64,000 nucleotides of DNA, taken from NCBI GenBank assembly GCA_006538405.1, contig BJKQ01000023.1, forward strand, positions 186,001-250,000, written 5' to 3'. This stretch comes from Hansfordia pulvinata (lineage: Eukaryota > Ascomycota > Sordariomycetes > Xylariales). The translations under genes were made by a program, and so were the position numbers. Below are positions 1-11,415 of the stretch, in pieces (positions within the stretch are counted from its first letter, which is position 1; every line of letters begins with the position of its first letter). The notes below the pieces were generated by a model, which did not search any database, was not told the origin of the DNA, and saw nothing but the letters and a program-made list of their open reading frames with translations.

Positions 1-1600
1 TCTTTCGGTACGCTTTTGTAAGCCTATTAGACTTCAAGTAAGTTTGTTTCACACATATATTTTTCGAGAACAAAGGTGAAATGGTGTAAAAACCTGCTTG
101 TAATATATACTAACGGCCAAGTGTGAATATCCGAAATATATGCGCTTCGTAAGTAAATTAAGAATTATATTGTAATCTTAATAACGTATTAAAACGTAGT
201 CAAGCCCAATAATATCTTATATACTCGTTAGACCGATGGAAAATTAAAATGTACTTATTCAAAGCTTGAATATCGTTTTTTTAAAGTTATCATATCAAAC
301 TATTACGTATAAGAAGTAACTATTTCAAGTCAGTTCGTGTAATACGAATAGCTGAGATGTTTCTTTTTATATTCTGAAAATAAATTTCAATTAAAGTCAA
401 GGTTTCCTCACTAAAAGAAGTACAGTATTGAGATAGCAACACGTCGTCATTTTTCAAAGTGCATTGTTCAATTCAAGCACAATATGAACTTATAATTAAA
501 ATTGATTATAAGCCTTTAATTGCATACTTAATTTTGAATGAAACCAGAAAACCAATCAACTCTTATCAAGCCTTGAAATCTGATTATCATAAAGCGACTA
601 TTTCTATAGCTGCTTACTTTTTCATATTAAACTATAAAAGTCTACTCAATAGAAAGCGCTTAATAATACCAAAAATATATATAATGATATACCTAGATAC
701 TCGAAAATAAGGTATATTTTAGTTTGAAATTGAGAATTTCATATCGTTATTATTATAATCAAGTTTCATTTTAAGATGCATTGGAAAGTGATAATACTCA
801 TTTCTCTTTCATAACTTTCACTTCATAATAGTAGTATACGTTTTACTTAACTTTATTAAAACTTGAAAGCAGTACCATCTCAATAGTTTAAAAACGAAAC
901 GTACATTATATGAACTTATCTGTAATCGGTCATCTCTTTTAAATCAGTATTAATAAAATACCGAAAAACGTTTTCTTTAAGATTATATATAAAAATGATA
1001 TATCTCAATAATACTCGTGCAAGGTACAAGGAAACAAATTCCAGATTTTTTTATGAAATAAATTTGAGTTTAACCCGTGTCATGGTAGTAATCATGTTCT
1101 CTTAAGCTCGTATCTCATATAAGAACAATAAATCATTTCGATATTGAACTTTGATTATTATTCATAAACTCTTTTTATTACATTTGAAAGTTAATGTTCA
1201 TAAGTTAAATGTAATTTCTTATAGCTTTAATGATGTTTATAATAAGAATAATAGGTAGCTTTGAGTATGTATTCAAGCTACTTATTATTTTTATTGTTGA
1301 CTTTATAGTAATCTTTTTAAAAAACACTCGCGTGTTAATAGTTCAATTATAATTGAATTGACCTATAAGCTTAAAATAAGCCGCTTATAATATGTATATA
1401 CAAACAATACATTAACGATATAATCATTTATAATACTTAGTAAAAAATACTATAGGCCGTCGTTTTTTAAGAAAAACTGTTAGTTCAAAATGAAATAAAA
1501 CATCAAAATACTGAAAGCTATTTAATATAACACATGCAACTAAAGCTGCGTGTAACTCAAATGCTCGTCAATTGGGTATTATGATATCTGGTGAAATTTT
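1..1600. other. AT-rich, gene-free block
   Basis: This stretch is visibly much richer in A and T than the rest of the window, by eye near 30% GC, and full of TA steps. The longest open frame is 83 codons and shows no recognisable motif. The change to normal composition near 1560-1620 is abrupt. In ascomycetes such blocks are usually repeats mutated by RIP, but no parent element can be recognised here. A mitochondrial insert is possible but nothing coding supports it. Confidence 0.7.
1244..1292. repeat. Imperfect inverted repeat
   Basis: The left arm (about 1244-1264, around GGTAGCTTTGA) and the right arm (about 1271-1292, around TTCAAGCTACTTATT) are near reverse complements separated by a few bases, so the strand could form a hairpin with a stem of roughly 18 bp. 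It lies inside the AT-rich block. It may be chance in low-complexity DNA. Confidence 0.4.
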
Positions 1601-2055
1601 TGGTGGTTCATAGAAGGGCTTCCGATTCCACAGGTGGCTTCAATCAACCCGTGGTCCCGCCGTTACTAAAGCCGAGAAAATTTTAGAGTTAGCACCACAA
1701 TCCCCAGGGCCTGAATTCCATACAGACGCAGAAAATCTTTCATCTATGCGTGAAGCAAATACTGCACATGGCAGAAGCTGTCAAGATGCTCCTTTGACAC
1801 ATGCCAGCAACAACATGTACGGCCGCGATGACAACGGAAAGCATGGGAGCGAACCGTTGCCACTGTCCAGCATGCACGTAAAAATCATACAAAATTGGGG
1901 AGGCTCTCGATTGCGAAACGCATCAGAACAAAGCCTGCGGTCAACAACTTTCTTGAAATACATTCCGCACAGCACATTTTTAATACTGTCACCAAAGCAA
2001 CAAATACACGAGTAGGAAATCTTCCACTATCAGGCAGCCACCTAACAGCGTCCGA

Positions 2056-2882
2056 TTGAGTCATTGTACTCGCACGCTGCGAATAATCAGCTGGTGTCAT
2101 TATGGTTTATGCTCGCTTGAAGACGACGTCAATAGCCAGAGACAAGGTGTCTACGCCGATATAATAATTAATACGAATCATCCCGGCTTGAAAATTTACG
2201 ACAGAGCTGCTACAACGACCCAGGGAAAGAAAATCGGAGGACTGCGACGTCGTATTTCGGAACATTTGAGATTCTTCAGAAATCATTATTCCAAGAATAG
2301 TGAAAGTGGGAAATCGCACAACAATGAGTGGTCTCCCCCAGACTCATGCCCGACTTTTGTGGTCCTTGCAAGCTTCGAGATGGAGGTACCCTGGCAAATT
2401 GTGCACATAGCAGAGGCGGTCATGGCCATCATGTTGGCATCTTGGGCCAGCCACAAGTTCCTGGCACCAGACCAAAATCCCTCCCAGTGTTTGGAGCGGT
2501 GGGTTTGAATATTGCGAATCCCCTCGACTACGCAGTCGTCGGGGACCGAGAGTCACCAGCTGACAGGGATCGATCGGTCACAACTAGCTGTTCAAGGGCC
2601 TCTGAGAATCTACACAAGAATAAGCTGAAAGCTCTCGTTAGATTTCAATGCCGCGTGGTGCCAAACCCAGATACTCAGAGCTTCCACTTCAGGTTATGTG
2701 GAGAAAGGGTACGGATCCCTGCTAACACGGGAAGCGTCTTGAATGTTGACAAAGACTCCACTATTCATGTCCGGTGTGACGTGACAACAAACGAACACCC
2801 CCAAAAATATGCGCAGAAGGCCAATCATAATGCAATCGGGCAAAGACTGGGGATCAAGATTTCGATATTTTTTTTTGGATAG
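2056..2882 (+). pseudogene. GIY-YIG-like protein, frameshifted relic
   Basis: Two overlapping plus-strand frames read as one protein. The first (2056-2508) has GVYADI near residue 32, then KIYDRA and GLRRRISEHL; this spacing recalls the GIY...YIG...R...EH core of GIY-YIG nuclease domains, with YIG degraded to YDR. It ends in PWQIVHIAEA, like the later conserved glutamate region. The second frame (about 2500-2882) continues with GLNIANPL and later HPQKYAQKA and GQRLGIKI, so a one-base shift near 2500 splits the gene. No proper start was found; the first codon of the frame may not be real. Alternative: an unrelated lineage-specific protein. The family call rests on motif memory only. Confidence 0.35.
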
Positions 2883-5800
2883 CCACCCGGACGGAAAGAA
2901 GGATTCTATTTGGATTGGATGAAACACCCATGCAGCTGTCGTAAGGGCAGACAAGATCATGGTTTTCATTTCTTAGAGGCATACGATTGATTGTCGTTTG
3001 TCAGTAGATAGATGATACTTACACGTTTGGAAATCTCATGATGTTTGCGTGTTCTTCAGACCGCAGGTGCTTAGCTTCGTTTTTACGTTGTCAGATTATT
3101 TGCCCAGAACTCAAATCACTTACTCAGCATTGTCGTTGTAATACTAAGTTTTCAAATATATCCAGAACTCCAACATTCGCAGCATTACGGGCGGTCCTAA
3201 TTACTGCCCTCGCCATCTCCTTGAACCTAGGCAATATCAACGCCGATCGCCATGCCAGGCCTGTATTCAACGCCTGCCCAAAAAACAGGATGGCACTATT
3301 TGTCGGCATCGGCGATGGTGTATTGGGTCCAAACCCTGATGACAGTTATCTGCATAATCTCCATCCAGGATATGTTGTCATTGGGTAGCCAGTATATGGA
3401 AGTCTGTCATGCTCTAGGAGTCTGAAAGATATCTCATCGGTGTCTTCAAGGTCAACAGTCCGGTGGAACGGCTCTATGACGTGCACACAAATGCGTTCGC
3501 CTTTCTCAACGACAGACACGGAAGAACCCTAAAACGCTTTGGGGTGCATTACTACAAATATTGGAGAGCGAAATTGAGAGGCTATGCTTGCACTCAGTCT
3601 CGAACATAACAGGCTCTTGCTTTCCAGCTGCCAGCACAAAGTGACAAGTGGTGACTGCAGCCAGGTGGCTCGACGCAAGCCTCGAACAGTATAACATTCG
3701 AAAAGTTCCTTTTTTTTTCGCGAGAGACGTAGTGGCACCTTACATGAAATATTGGAGACACCAAAATGCGAAATGAAATTTGTGAGCGGTGTAACGTACT
3801 CAAATGTATCGAAAAGTCGGCAGCAGGTGTTGATAATGTCAGAAGCTGCCTTGTGATCAGGATTATCTCGGAATGGTGTGATTCACACAAAAAATGGCTT
3901 TTGGAAGCATCATGCGACCTCCAGAGCTGAGGTCTTTGTTTGAGAGCTGCTGGTTGTGGCTCACCCACAGGTGGTTTTCACAAAAGTAGGCCAGCCACAA
4001 AAAGTATATATACCAAATTTCACAGCCCGCGATATGGAATTCAACTAAACGGCGCGTTATCTAATTCTGCTACCGGTCTAGATTACTTGAGCGAGGAATC
4101 CATGTCCCGTCTTCAAGTATTCATTTACTTCCAATTAAATGTTGCAAGTTTTAGAAATGTAAATGATCTCTATAGGTTGACATATGCTAATATTAAACAG
4201 TAACTTCCTTTCATTTATCTGTTACTCTTGACAGGAGTGGTGCGTTGCAGGCGCTGTACATGAATATTTGCGGACACATGCAACCCGCCTGGCAATCAGT
4301 TGTGGGCGTCCTTCTGAGCCGTGTCTCTTGCCATTTTTTCTGCCTCGTCATCTTGACCTATGGCCCGGCCGGGCGAGGGCCTTGCAGACTCTGCAATGCG
4401 ACATGACCCTGCTCCTAACCATCCATGACGTATGAATCTACATTACCCCTGTGCTAATGTTCTGCTCCCTCGCTTCAACCACGTGGTCACTGATTTTCAC
4501 CACACTCAACCAGCACTCGCTGCCAATGGCTTTCATTTGCTATCAACTATTTCCCCCTCTCAAGACTTTGACCACCAATATTAGCCTCGCACTAGACACA
4601 GAAATCAACAAAGCTAGGTCAATTGTAGCCTTTGACCTACCAGTCATTAATAAAAACACTGCTTCAATCCCGGGTTTACCTTTGTCTACAATCAAGTTTC
4701 TTCTTTCATTCAAACCACACCATGGATGCCTTCGATGACATTGAACAAATTGCCAGTCTGCCTCGAGCCCCTGTTGTTGCTGTATAAACTTCAAGGGCTG
4801 CCAGGCGAACAATTGATTCAGCGGCTCGGCAACCAGACTGTAGCAATTCAGATGCCAGGAGACTTGGGACTTAAGGTGGACCCACGTGTATAAAGCAGTT
4901 TTCGTAATGAGTAAAGTTTATGTAATAAATTAAGCATAACCTTTAGTACTTGACGTCGAGAATTGAGCATAATCCTGTGGGTGCGTATATAGGTTCAAGC
5001 TCTTTGCATATTTCCTGAATCAGAAATAACTCCGAGTGGGTCAGAAAATCGGGGCGGTTGATTGAGAGCTACAGGATGGCAGGATCTGTTTAGTACAAAG
5101 AATAAAGGTGGCCATAGCTGCAGCTGTGAGGATGAAGATATCATTGATTTTAGTCTAGAAGAGGTGACCTCCATGATAAGGGAACCCCATTATGAACGGC
5201 TGCGGTAGCCCTCGGTCTTGAGGTACTAGCAAGCAAGGCTTAGAAAAGCGACCACTAAAGCTTCTGTTAGGAAATAAGCATATCAATAGTCTGCCAATTT
5301 GCCTATTCACGCATACCTAGACACGCGAGTATCGCACACCGTGGCCACGGAAGTTGGAAAATCCCCTTGCCAGAGGGCTTTGTTTACGCCTCGCGGGTTC
5401 TACGTAAGAGCCGGCAAAGACTTTGGCTTGTCCAATCTGATCATTCCGCCTGGAATCATGACAGCTCAATTTGGTCTTAAGGCTCTAATTGGCCTGCAGG
5501 CTGCTACTGCCATCAATTCGGCCTTGGCATGCATCCTTATATCTTGCCGAAAGTATGGACTCACAGTACGGCTTATAGTTATGTTATGCCCTCAAGGCTT
5601 ACATTAATAGTTGCTGAATGGGCCAACTATTCGGTAATCTCCAATTTGTGAAAATGTTAATTTTCTTCTCTGGTTTGATGACTCATATATCTATCAAGTC
5701 ATCAACTAGACGAATCAATCACCGTTGAACTGGTTTTGGCAACAACGCCGTAGAACCTCTTGAGATAGTCAATTCTGAATGAGCCCTCAGCTGCGAACAT

Positions 5801-7453
5801 GGTTAATTGTCGTGATGGTGTGAAGTGAGATCCATGGGCAAGTAGTCAATGGCGTGTTGGCGTTGACGGCGCGCCAGTGGCAAGGCTATAATCTCCGAGG
5901 GGCGCATCTTTGAATGAACAGCTTTTCTCAGGGTTCTTCATATGCCCCGCCCAGCTTTCAATCTTACTTCTTTCCCTCGATCGCATTCAATCTGTGCATT
6001 GAGCCCTATAACCCGTGCCCACAGGAACGATATATCGAGTAGGTATTGCGAAACCTTGAATATTCGAGTTTATAGAACCCGATATTCACGTTGCAAGACC
6101 CCCATAAACTTAATGGAGTATCAGGAGTGTACATACAAAGGGTGATTCTCCTAGATGCTTAGACCCCAATGGAATTCACTGTCAGTGAGCTATAGCTTGG
6201 GTGACACCGGTACACATGTAATTCGGTGCCTTGGTGGATGGAGGCAGGTAGACTTAATTAAGAAGCAAGGTTGAAAGCGCTGGGCCGCGCTATTAGATCA
6301 CTAAAACCCTATTCAAAAGCGCCGGGGCGGTCGAGAAGATCGCTATCTATAGCTGAGACTCCAAAGACCCACTTGATTCGTGCGCTATTCATCACGCTAA
6401 CCTATGGGAGATCCGAGTTCGATAAGTTGGGGCAAACGCAGTGGCATTTTCGTTGCGATTTATGCGATAAAAAAAAAAAAACCATGTTTCGCATGTATCG
6501 CTCGATTTAAGTTTCTAGGCAGGCGACGATGAGGTTACGAGCGAGAATGATGATTTGTTGACTATCTTCAAACAGTCAGAATCAATCAGTGCTCCATTTA
6601 ATAATAAGGAGGTTACGGATCGCGGGGTTGGAAATCCTTTGGAGCGGAGCAATTTGAAACGATTGAAGCACTGAAGCTGGAACCACCATTTCCAGTAGCA
6701 CGACTTAAGAGCCCGCTTTTCATGAAGTGCTAGACGTTGATTCGATAGAAGAGTCCTGTCTCACTTTCAATTTTTGTAGTGCGGACCCTGGGTCCGTGGC
6801 ATTTGTGGTACAGTCCGCAATTGTTTCGAAAGTTGCAGACGGACGAAATCCAACCTGCTGAAATCGATCATATGACTGTATCAGGCACATCTTGAAATGG
6901 TCAGACAAGCTTTTCACTTGGTCTGTGGGCTAGATTTCAGCGACTATCGCCTCTGCTGAGAAATGATCTGCTGGAGATACGGATCGCAGTAATTGATGGC
7001 TCGGGCAGTTTGGCGCTTGAAATTGTCTCTCGCACCTGGTTTTATTAGCAGCAAGCCATTATTTATGAATATGATTAGCTTACTCCACGCTCTGGAACTT
7101 CCATTGAGTCGCTGGAATATGAACATCGTACACTTTCTGGGCCCACGACACCACACATGAGTGTTTCATGTGCTCGCAGCAGGCGATATAAGAGACCGAG
7201 GGCCTGTACAGATAGCTCATGGTACCTTGTATCTGAAGCGGGATGGTCGAGATTTCTACCTGTGATGATTGCGCACGATCAAAAACACGAACAACGAACT
7301 TGTCAATGCCAGTCTGCGACAACTCCACCAATCGGTGACGACGTTACCGAGCAAAGGCTGGCGCGAACGATATATTAGCGTCGCAAAATCGATCGAATTA
7401 ACAGTTGGGGTCTTCCTGCCATATCGCTGTCGCGATAGAATATTAAAAGGGAA
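2883..7453. other. Gene-poor stretch, nothing convincing
   Basis: Only short frames are open. One small candidate starts at 4721 with a good fungal start context (CACCATGG): about 20 codons, then a shifted frame continues for about 40 codons to a stop near 4893 with residues such as PGEQLIQRLGNQ; it may be the 5' end of a dead gene or element. Frames at 3038-3388, 5299-5607 and 6271-6510 show no recognisable domain. The last ends with CDLCDKKKK, too weak to call a zinc finger. Confidence 0.4.
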
Positions 7454-7473
7454 GGGGGGGGGGGGGGGGGGGG
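7454..7473. repeat. Homopolymer of 20 G
   Basis: An uninterrupted run of 20 guanines on the plus strand. Runs of this length are length-unstable, and the exact number may be an assembly estimate. Confidence 0.85.
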
Positions 7474-7879
7474 TTGCGCTTTCATCACAGCTGTACAGCT
7501 TGAGCGCTTGAACATTTCCAGAATTTTCATGGGTGGAAAGGTTGCTTTTATGCGATGAAGTACGCAGCTCATGGATGACCCAGAAGACCCATTGAAATTC
7601 AAGCCCCACCTCCCCCATTGACTGGCAGCTGACAGAGTCAGTTTCTCTTCGTCATTCATGTGGGTCGCATTGCCGACTAAGTACATTATTGGGTGGCGGG
7701 ACGCGTTCGTACTCATGCATTGGGTCTAATCAAATGCGTAGAACTACGTGTAGTGGAGATGCATTGGAACATGATAGGTTGATGTGTCTTAGGTCGCTTC
7801 GTCATGCCCGACACTCGTACGGATATCCTCACTTGCTTGGCAAATTTTCCCATTCCATGCTCAGTACCTAGATAGTCTC

Positions 7880-8045
7880 CCACGTATTCAGAGAGCATGA
7901 TTGTTGATTGATTGATGAGATTAGGGTAGCTTGGGGTTAAATGATTGATTGATTGATCGTTTGAATGCTTGAGATTCAACGTGGGTTCCATTCCTAGAAG
8001 GGCCTGCCACGCCTCCCAGAGCCATACATCGCGGGGTTGTTGAGG
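7880..8045 (-). mobile_element. Short relic with TGAT-repeat tail
   Basis: TGAT tetranucleotide runs at about 7894-7962 are followed by a segment (about 7985-8045, AGAAGGGCCTGCCACGCC...) that recurs in diverged form at about 63243-63300, also next to a TGAT run. A similar TGAT run closes the 3' end of the minus-strand LINE at 13.07 kb. The simplest reading is that this is a heavily 5'-truncated 3' end of a LINE of the same orientation. Confidence 0.4.
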
Positions 8046-8439
8046 AACCAGGGTTTTCTCTAACTATTCTCAAAAGTCACCCACGTGCCCATCCCCGTTA
8101 TTGCGACAGTCTAGATGCAGCCATCCAGCCCTAAACTCCATTATTCTTTGAGGTTGTTGGGGCCCAAATTCGATATCGTCAGGTGGAGTTCTATCTTCGT
8201 GCATCCGCCCGTAAAATCCTCAAATCTTCGGTGCGCCACGACGAGCCAGTTGCCGTCCAGTCGCGACAACGGATATGTGTGGGTGTGGAGTGTTGGGAAC
8301 CTGTCTGCTGGTGGGGAAAACCACAAGGGGGGAACACCCGCCAGAATTGGGTTGGTGTGGGTGTCGGGGCCGTGAAGGGTCGGGATCTGCGACCAGCCCC
8401 GCCCCCTCGTCGGTGTGCTTAACTGACGACTTGCACCAG

Positions 8440-8545
8440 CCGGGTCACAGGGCGGTAGAAGGGTTCGAACCCTCTCTCTCTCGCGCTCACGGCGCATCGA
8501 AAGAACTGCCAGGCGCTTGTACCATTGCGCCATACGGTCGATATT
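8440..8545 (-). mobile_element. tRNA-related SINE head (candidate)
   Basis: On the minus strand 8532-8522 reads TGGCGCAATGG, a good pol III A box, inside a possible D arm with GCGC arms. At 8471-8461 it reads GGTTCGAACCC, a canonical B box in a T-arm-like stem. The two acceptor halves pair poorly (about 5 of 7), no anticodon stem can be folded, and the A-B spacing is longer than in an intron-less tRNA, so this is not a working tRNA. A tRNA-derived SINE or a tRNA pseudogene fits best. The minus-strand sequence downstream (8440 to about 8100) would be the SINE body; no terminal tail was identified. Confidence 0.4.
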
Positions 8546-8572
8546 CAGAGAGCAGACTCCGGTGGGGAAGGC

Positions 8573-9068
8573 GGATTGAAGATCTTGACAGCGCGCATAG
8601 CTGGTCGTGATACGGGGGAGATGCGCAGTGTGGCTGGCTCATAGCCCGGGATACAAGGCCTCGGAGGGTGCGCGGGCTTATCAGAAGCCCTAGGGATGTT
8701 GATTGGCAATTTGTGGCCTTGATCGCATGGACTTCCGTCCCTCGCGACCCGGGCAGCATTGTCGTTTACAAGGAGCGAGATGGGAGGAGTGCTTGTTTTG
8801 GGAGAGCCTGTCACTCCTATTGGAGCTTGTCTGCAAGGGAGGTCTGACAACTCCACCAATACTCGTTTAGATGTTTCTCTGGTCTGATGAGACAGGCCTG
8901 TCGGAGGCGCATGACCCGGGCAAGAGCTTGCTGTTAAGAGTTGTTGGGCCTTGATCCGATTGCAATGACGGATGCATTCGAAGCAAGACACAACGAATAA
9001 TGTGGAAGGTGAAGATATCTGACATCTTGAGTGGCAAATTGAATACTCGGTGTGGGCGAGAACACTCA
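8573..9068. other. No recognisable gene
   Basis: A 175-codon minus-strand frame (8545-9072) spans this stretch but shows no domain, and its 3' part overlaps the ankyrin relic, so it is probably a chance frame. Nothing else was found. Confidence 0.4.
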
Positions 9069-9240
9069 CCAATGGGTTCGATCTTGCTTGGATTGTCTTG
9101 CGTGTTACCGCAACGGCTCATTTACGTGAGCCAGACACCAATGCATTGGATAAGTGAGGACACGGAACAGATATAATTGGTGCGCTACTACGACGTTGTC
9201 CGTGAGAACCAAGGGCTCATTACTCTTCAACCTATAGAAC
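9069..9240 (+). pseudogene. Relic of the 3' end of the F-box/ankyrin gene
   Basis: The bases from about 9069 to 9240 align with 38410-38572, the last exon part of the ankyrin gene on the same strand. Shared blocks include GTTACCGCAACGGCTCA, CCAATGCATTGGAT, AGTGAGGACACGGAACA and TCAACCTAT. Overall identity is roughly 75%, with several G-to-A and C-to-T differences. No open frame survives. It is either an old partial duplication or what remains of a second full ankyrin gene. Confidence 0.75.
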
Positions 9241-10129
9241 ATTAACGTATATGGTTCCCTTGGTGCATACTACGTAACCCGGAGTTCTACGAAAGCTCCT
9301 GAGGTACTACCTTTAATCCAATAACATAGACTGGAGAGAAAATTTGTACTTCGAATTCAGTAATTTAATGTGAACATAAGCTTGCTTCAATTCCTCTTCG
9401 CTGTCTTGCTTCGCATGTCTCTATGAAAAGGTTGATCCGGGTGACTAATTGCTTTCCCAACGACTGGTTGAGCAACGAAAAAATTGATTACGAGGAAAAG
9501 CACCTCGAAATTGCTTCCGTGACGAATGATTGGATTGTGCGGACTCTTCGGATTTTCTACCGAATAATACAGACCGGAAACTGTCTGAAATTTGACAAAA
9601 GCGCCAGCCAGTGGCAGCACTGCATGCCCGAAGTAACCGATGTGGTTGGATGCCGAAAGCCTTGATTATGAGAAGTGGTTCGTCAGCCTACGTGTACACA
9701 AAAGGCAGTGTTCGGACCACGACTCTGAGACCCTGTACACCTGTAATAATCTATGGCTACGCATTAACGAGCAGCCCTGTTAGCAGAGGGAGTCCGACTA
9801 GCGTAATAAGACGGCTGCCACGGTGTATGTAGCTCTGGAGGTTTCTCGCTGAACAAAAAGCGACTGATGGAGGACTTTTCATTGGGTAACTGAGATTGTA
9901 CAAGCCGGTAATGGTAAAACCTTCGCAGTGGTGAGTCGTATGAACAAAAAGTTTATTTCTTCTTCACAGACGCCCCCCTGAAAATTTTAGAATCTGTAAA
10001 ACAACTAGAAATATATCGTTGCGCAATTGACTTGCTTCCTTTATTGTAAATCATAAAATAAGTTGACCGTGCGTTGTTTGCCCACCTCACGGAATTCAAG
10101 CAGAAATCCGTCTGATTCAGTCTCCAAGC
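9241..10129. other. No recognisable gene
   Basis: Frames at 9387-9665 overlap on both strands and show no motif. I see nothing else in this stretch. Confidence 0.4.
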
Positions 10130-10345
10130 TTAAACAAAATGCACTAAATGAAAATTCCAAGGGGTTTGGAGGAGCGATAGTGCGTTTCGAAACTCACATC
10201 TTATTCTGAACGCATCCACCTTTGAGATGTTGGAAACTGTCGCCGCCGCAGCCGCAGCCTTCCTGGCTTGGTGAATCAGGTGTGGTCTTTTGTAGCTCTC
10301 GGCAAGCTGAATCTCTCGAAGCTGCTCCAGGATTGGCCCGCGCGA
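10130..10345 (-). mobile_element. Fragment of LINE ORF1, C-terminal part
   Basis: The minus-strand frame contains QLREIQLAE, then HQARKAAAAAA. The plus-strand ORF1 copy at 21.5-21.6 kb reads QLREIRLAG, then a stop and ARKAAAAAAAA in the same order and spacing. This is therefore a detached, inverted fragment of the ORF1-encoding LINE. No zinc knuckle or reverse transcriptase remains around it. Confidence 0.7.
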
Positions 10346-10755
10346 GACATGGCGAGCTCTCACATGAAAGAAATATGATTGGTGATCATCACATGGTCTC
10401 TGCTGCGCACGCGCTTTTCCGTGGCACGAAAAGCTGGCAAGACAACGGCCTTATTGATACTTGGCCCCCGAGACCTCATAATCATATCTCTTTACCCACT
10501 GCAGCCAACAAGCACCCACAACCCAAATTTCCAGGTCATGGAACTTTCATCATTCCAGTGCGCCTACGCCTTTGCATATTAAACCTATATTCTGAAATGT
10601 CGTGCACTATCTTCCATGGGGTGGTGCTTCATTTGAAGACCACATTTTGAGCGCACGAGTACCAGTTTTTGAAGGCATGCGCCGAATCACACGGGTTTAA
10701 ATTTCAGGTAGGACAGCGTAGCGAGGAATGATCGACGTGTCTAATGAAATAATTC
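10346..10755. other. No recognisable gene
   Basis: A 142-codon plus-strand frame (10222-10650) starts antisense to the LINE fragment and shows no domain. Nothing else can be supported. Confidence 0.4.
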
Positions 10756-11047
10756 GATGGAATTGGCCTGCTGCTGCCAAGCTCTGGTACCTTGATTGCT
10801 GAATTCTGTTTTCAGATTTCCTTCTTTGCCTTTCCTGGCAAAGTTCCGTTTTGAGAGCTGCGCCTCGCTAATTCACCGTATTTGTGCTTGGAAGGGCCCG
10901 CTTTGTCCATCTAGTTCCCTCTGTCCCGTAACGGCTGCCTACTCAAGCGTGGGGGTCCGATAAATTCATCTTCCTTTCGCTGTCCTGGTTTGCTTGTCTC
11001 CGTCTCGTAGGGCCTGTGCAATGAACTCTGTGGCATAGACTCCGAAA

Positions 11048-11183
11048 CGTAGACTCCGTAGCGTAGACTCCGTAGCGTAGACTCCGTAGCGTAGACTCCG
11101 TAGTAGACCCGTAGCGTAGACTCCGTAGCGTAGACTCCGTAACGTAGACCCCGTAGCGTAGACTCCGTAACGTAGACTCCGTG
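11048..11183. repeat. 14-bp tandem array, unit CGTAGACTCCGTAG
   Basis: About ten units lie head to tail: four perfect units from 11048, one shortened 11-bp unit at 11104-11114, and five more with single-base changes up to about 11183. There are no spacers. Minus-strand frames through it give a periodic GVYATESTLRSLR-type peptide, which is a by-product of a 14-bp unit read in three frames. Confidence 0.9.
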
Positions 11184-11270
11184 CATCAGATTTCAATATT
11201 TGCGATTCAGCCATTTATTTGGCTGCTTGTTGACCGCCGTTCTTGTGGCACAGTCTCCGTGACATGGCTC

Positions 11271-11410
11271 GCATTTTACGGCTCGCATTTTACGGCTCTC
11301 ATTTTACGGCTCGCATTTTACGGCTCTCATTTTACGGCTCGCATTTTACGGCTCGCATTTTACGGCTCGCATTTTACGGCTCGCATTTTACGGCTCGCAT
11401 TTTACGGCTC
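11271..11410. repeat. 14-bp tandem array, unit GCATTTTACGGCTC
   Basis: Ten units lie in perfect register (two start with T instead of G), followed by a decayed eleventh. The array starts 87 bp after the first 14-bp array. The units are not related by sequence, only by length. Confidence 0.9.
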
Positions 11411-11415
11411 GCATT

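Larger units (their letters stand above)
10756..11415. repeat. Dispersed repeat carrying two 14-bp minisatellites
   Basis: The left 200-250 bp (from CTGCTGCCAAGC) match about 40095-40400 in the same orientation at perhaps 65-70% identity (shared blocks: TACCTTGATT, AATTCTGTT, TTCACCGTATT versus TTCGCCGTATT, TAACGG.TGCCT). The right part contains two tandem arrays with different 14-bp units. The second copy of the repeat has only single, degenerate unit-like sequences at that place. No coding capacity beyond repeat-encoded frames. The type of element is unknown. Confidence 0.6.

Noticed and set aside
1..1600. Mitochondrial DNA insert
   Set aside because: Composition would fit, but no mitochondrial protein, rRNA or tRNA could be recognised.
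6271..6510. BED or C2H2 zinc finger of a hAT transposase
   Set aside because: Only CDLCDKKKK is seen, without the following histidines or any transposase core.
7915..7930. Telomeric repeat near the TGAT runs
   Set aside because: A single TTAGGG occurs, with no tandem array.
8440..8545. Functional tRNA gene on the minus strand
   Set aside because: The B box is perfect but the acceptor stem has mismatches, no anticodon stem forms, and the A-B distance is too long.
11048..11410. CRISPR-like array
   Set aside because: Units are directly adjacent with no spacers, and the organism is a fungus.
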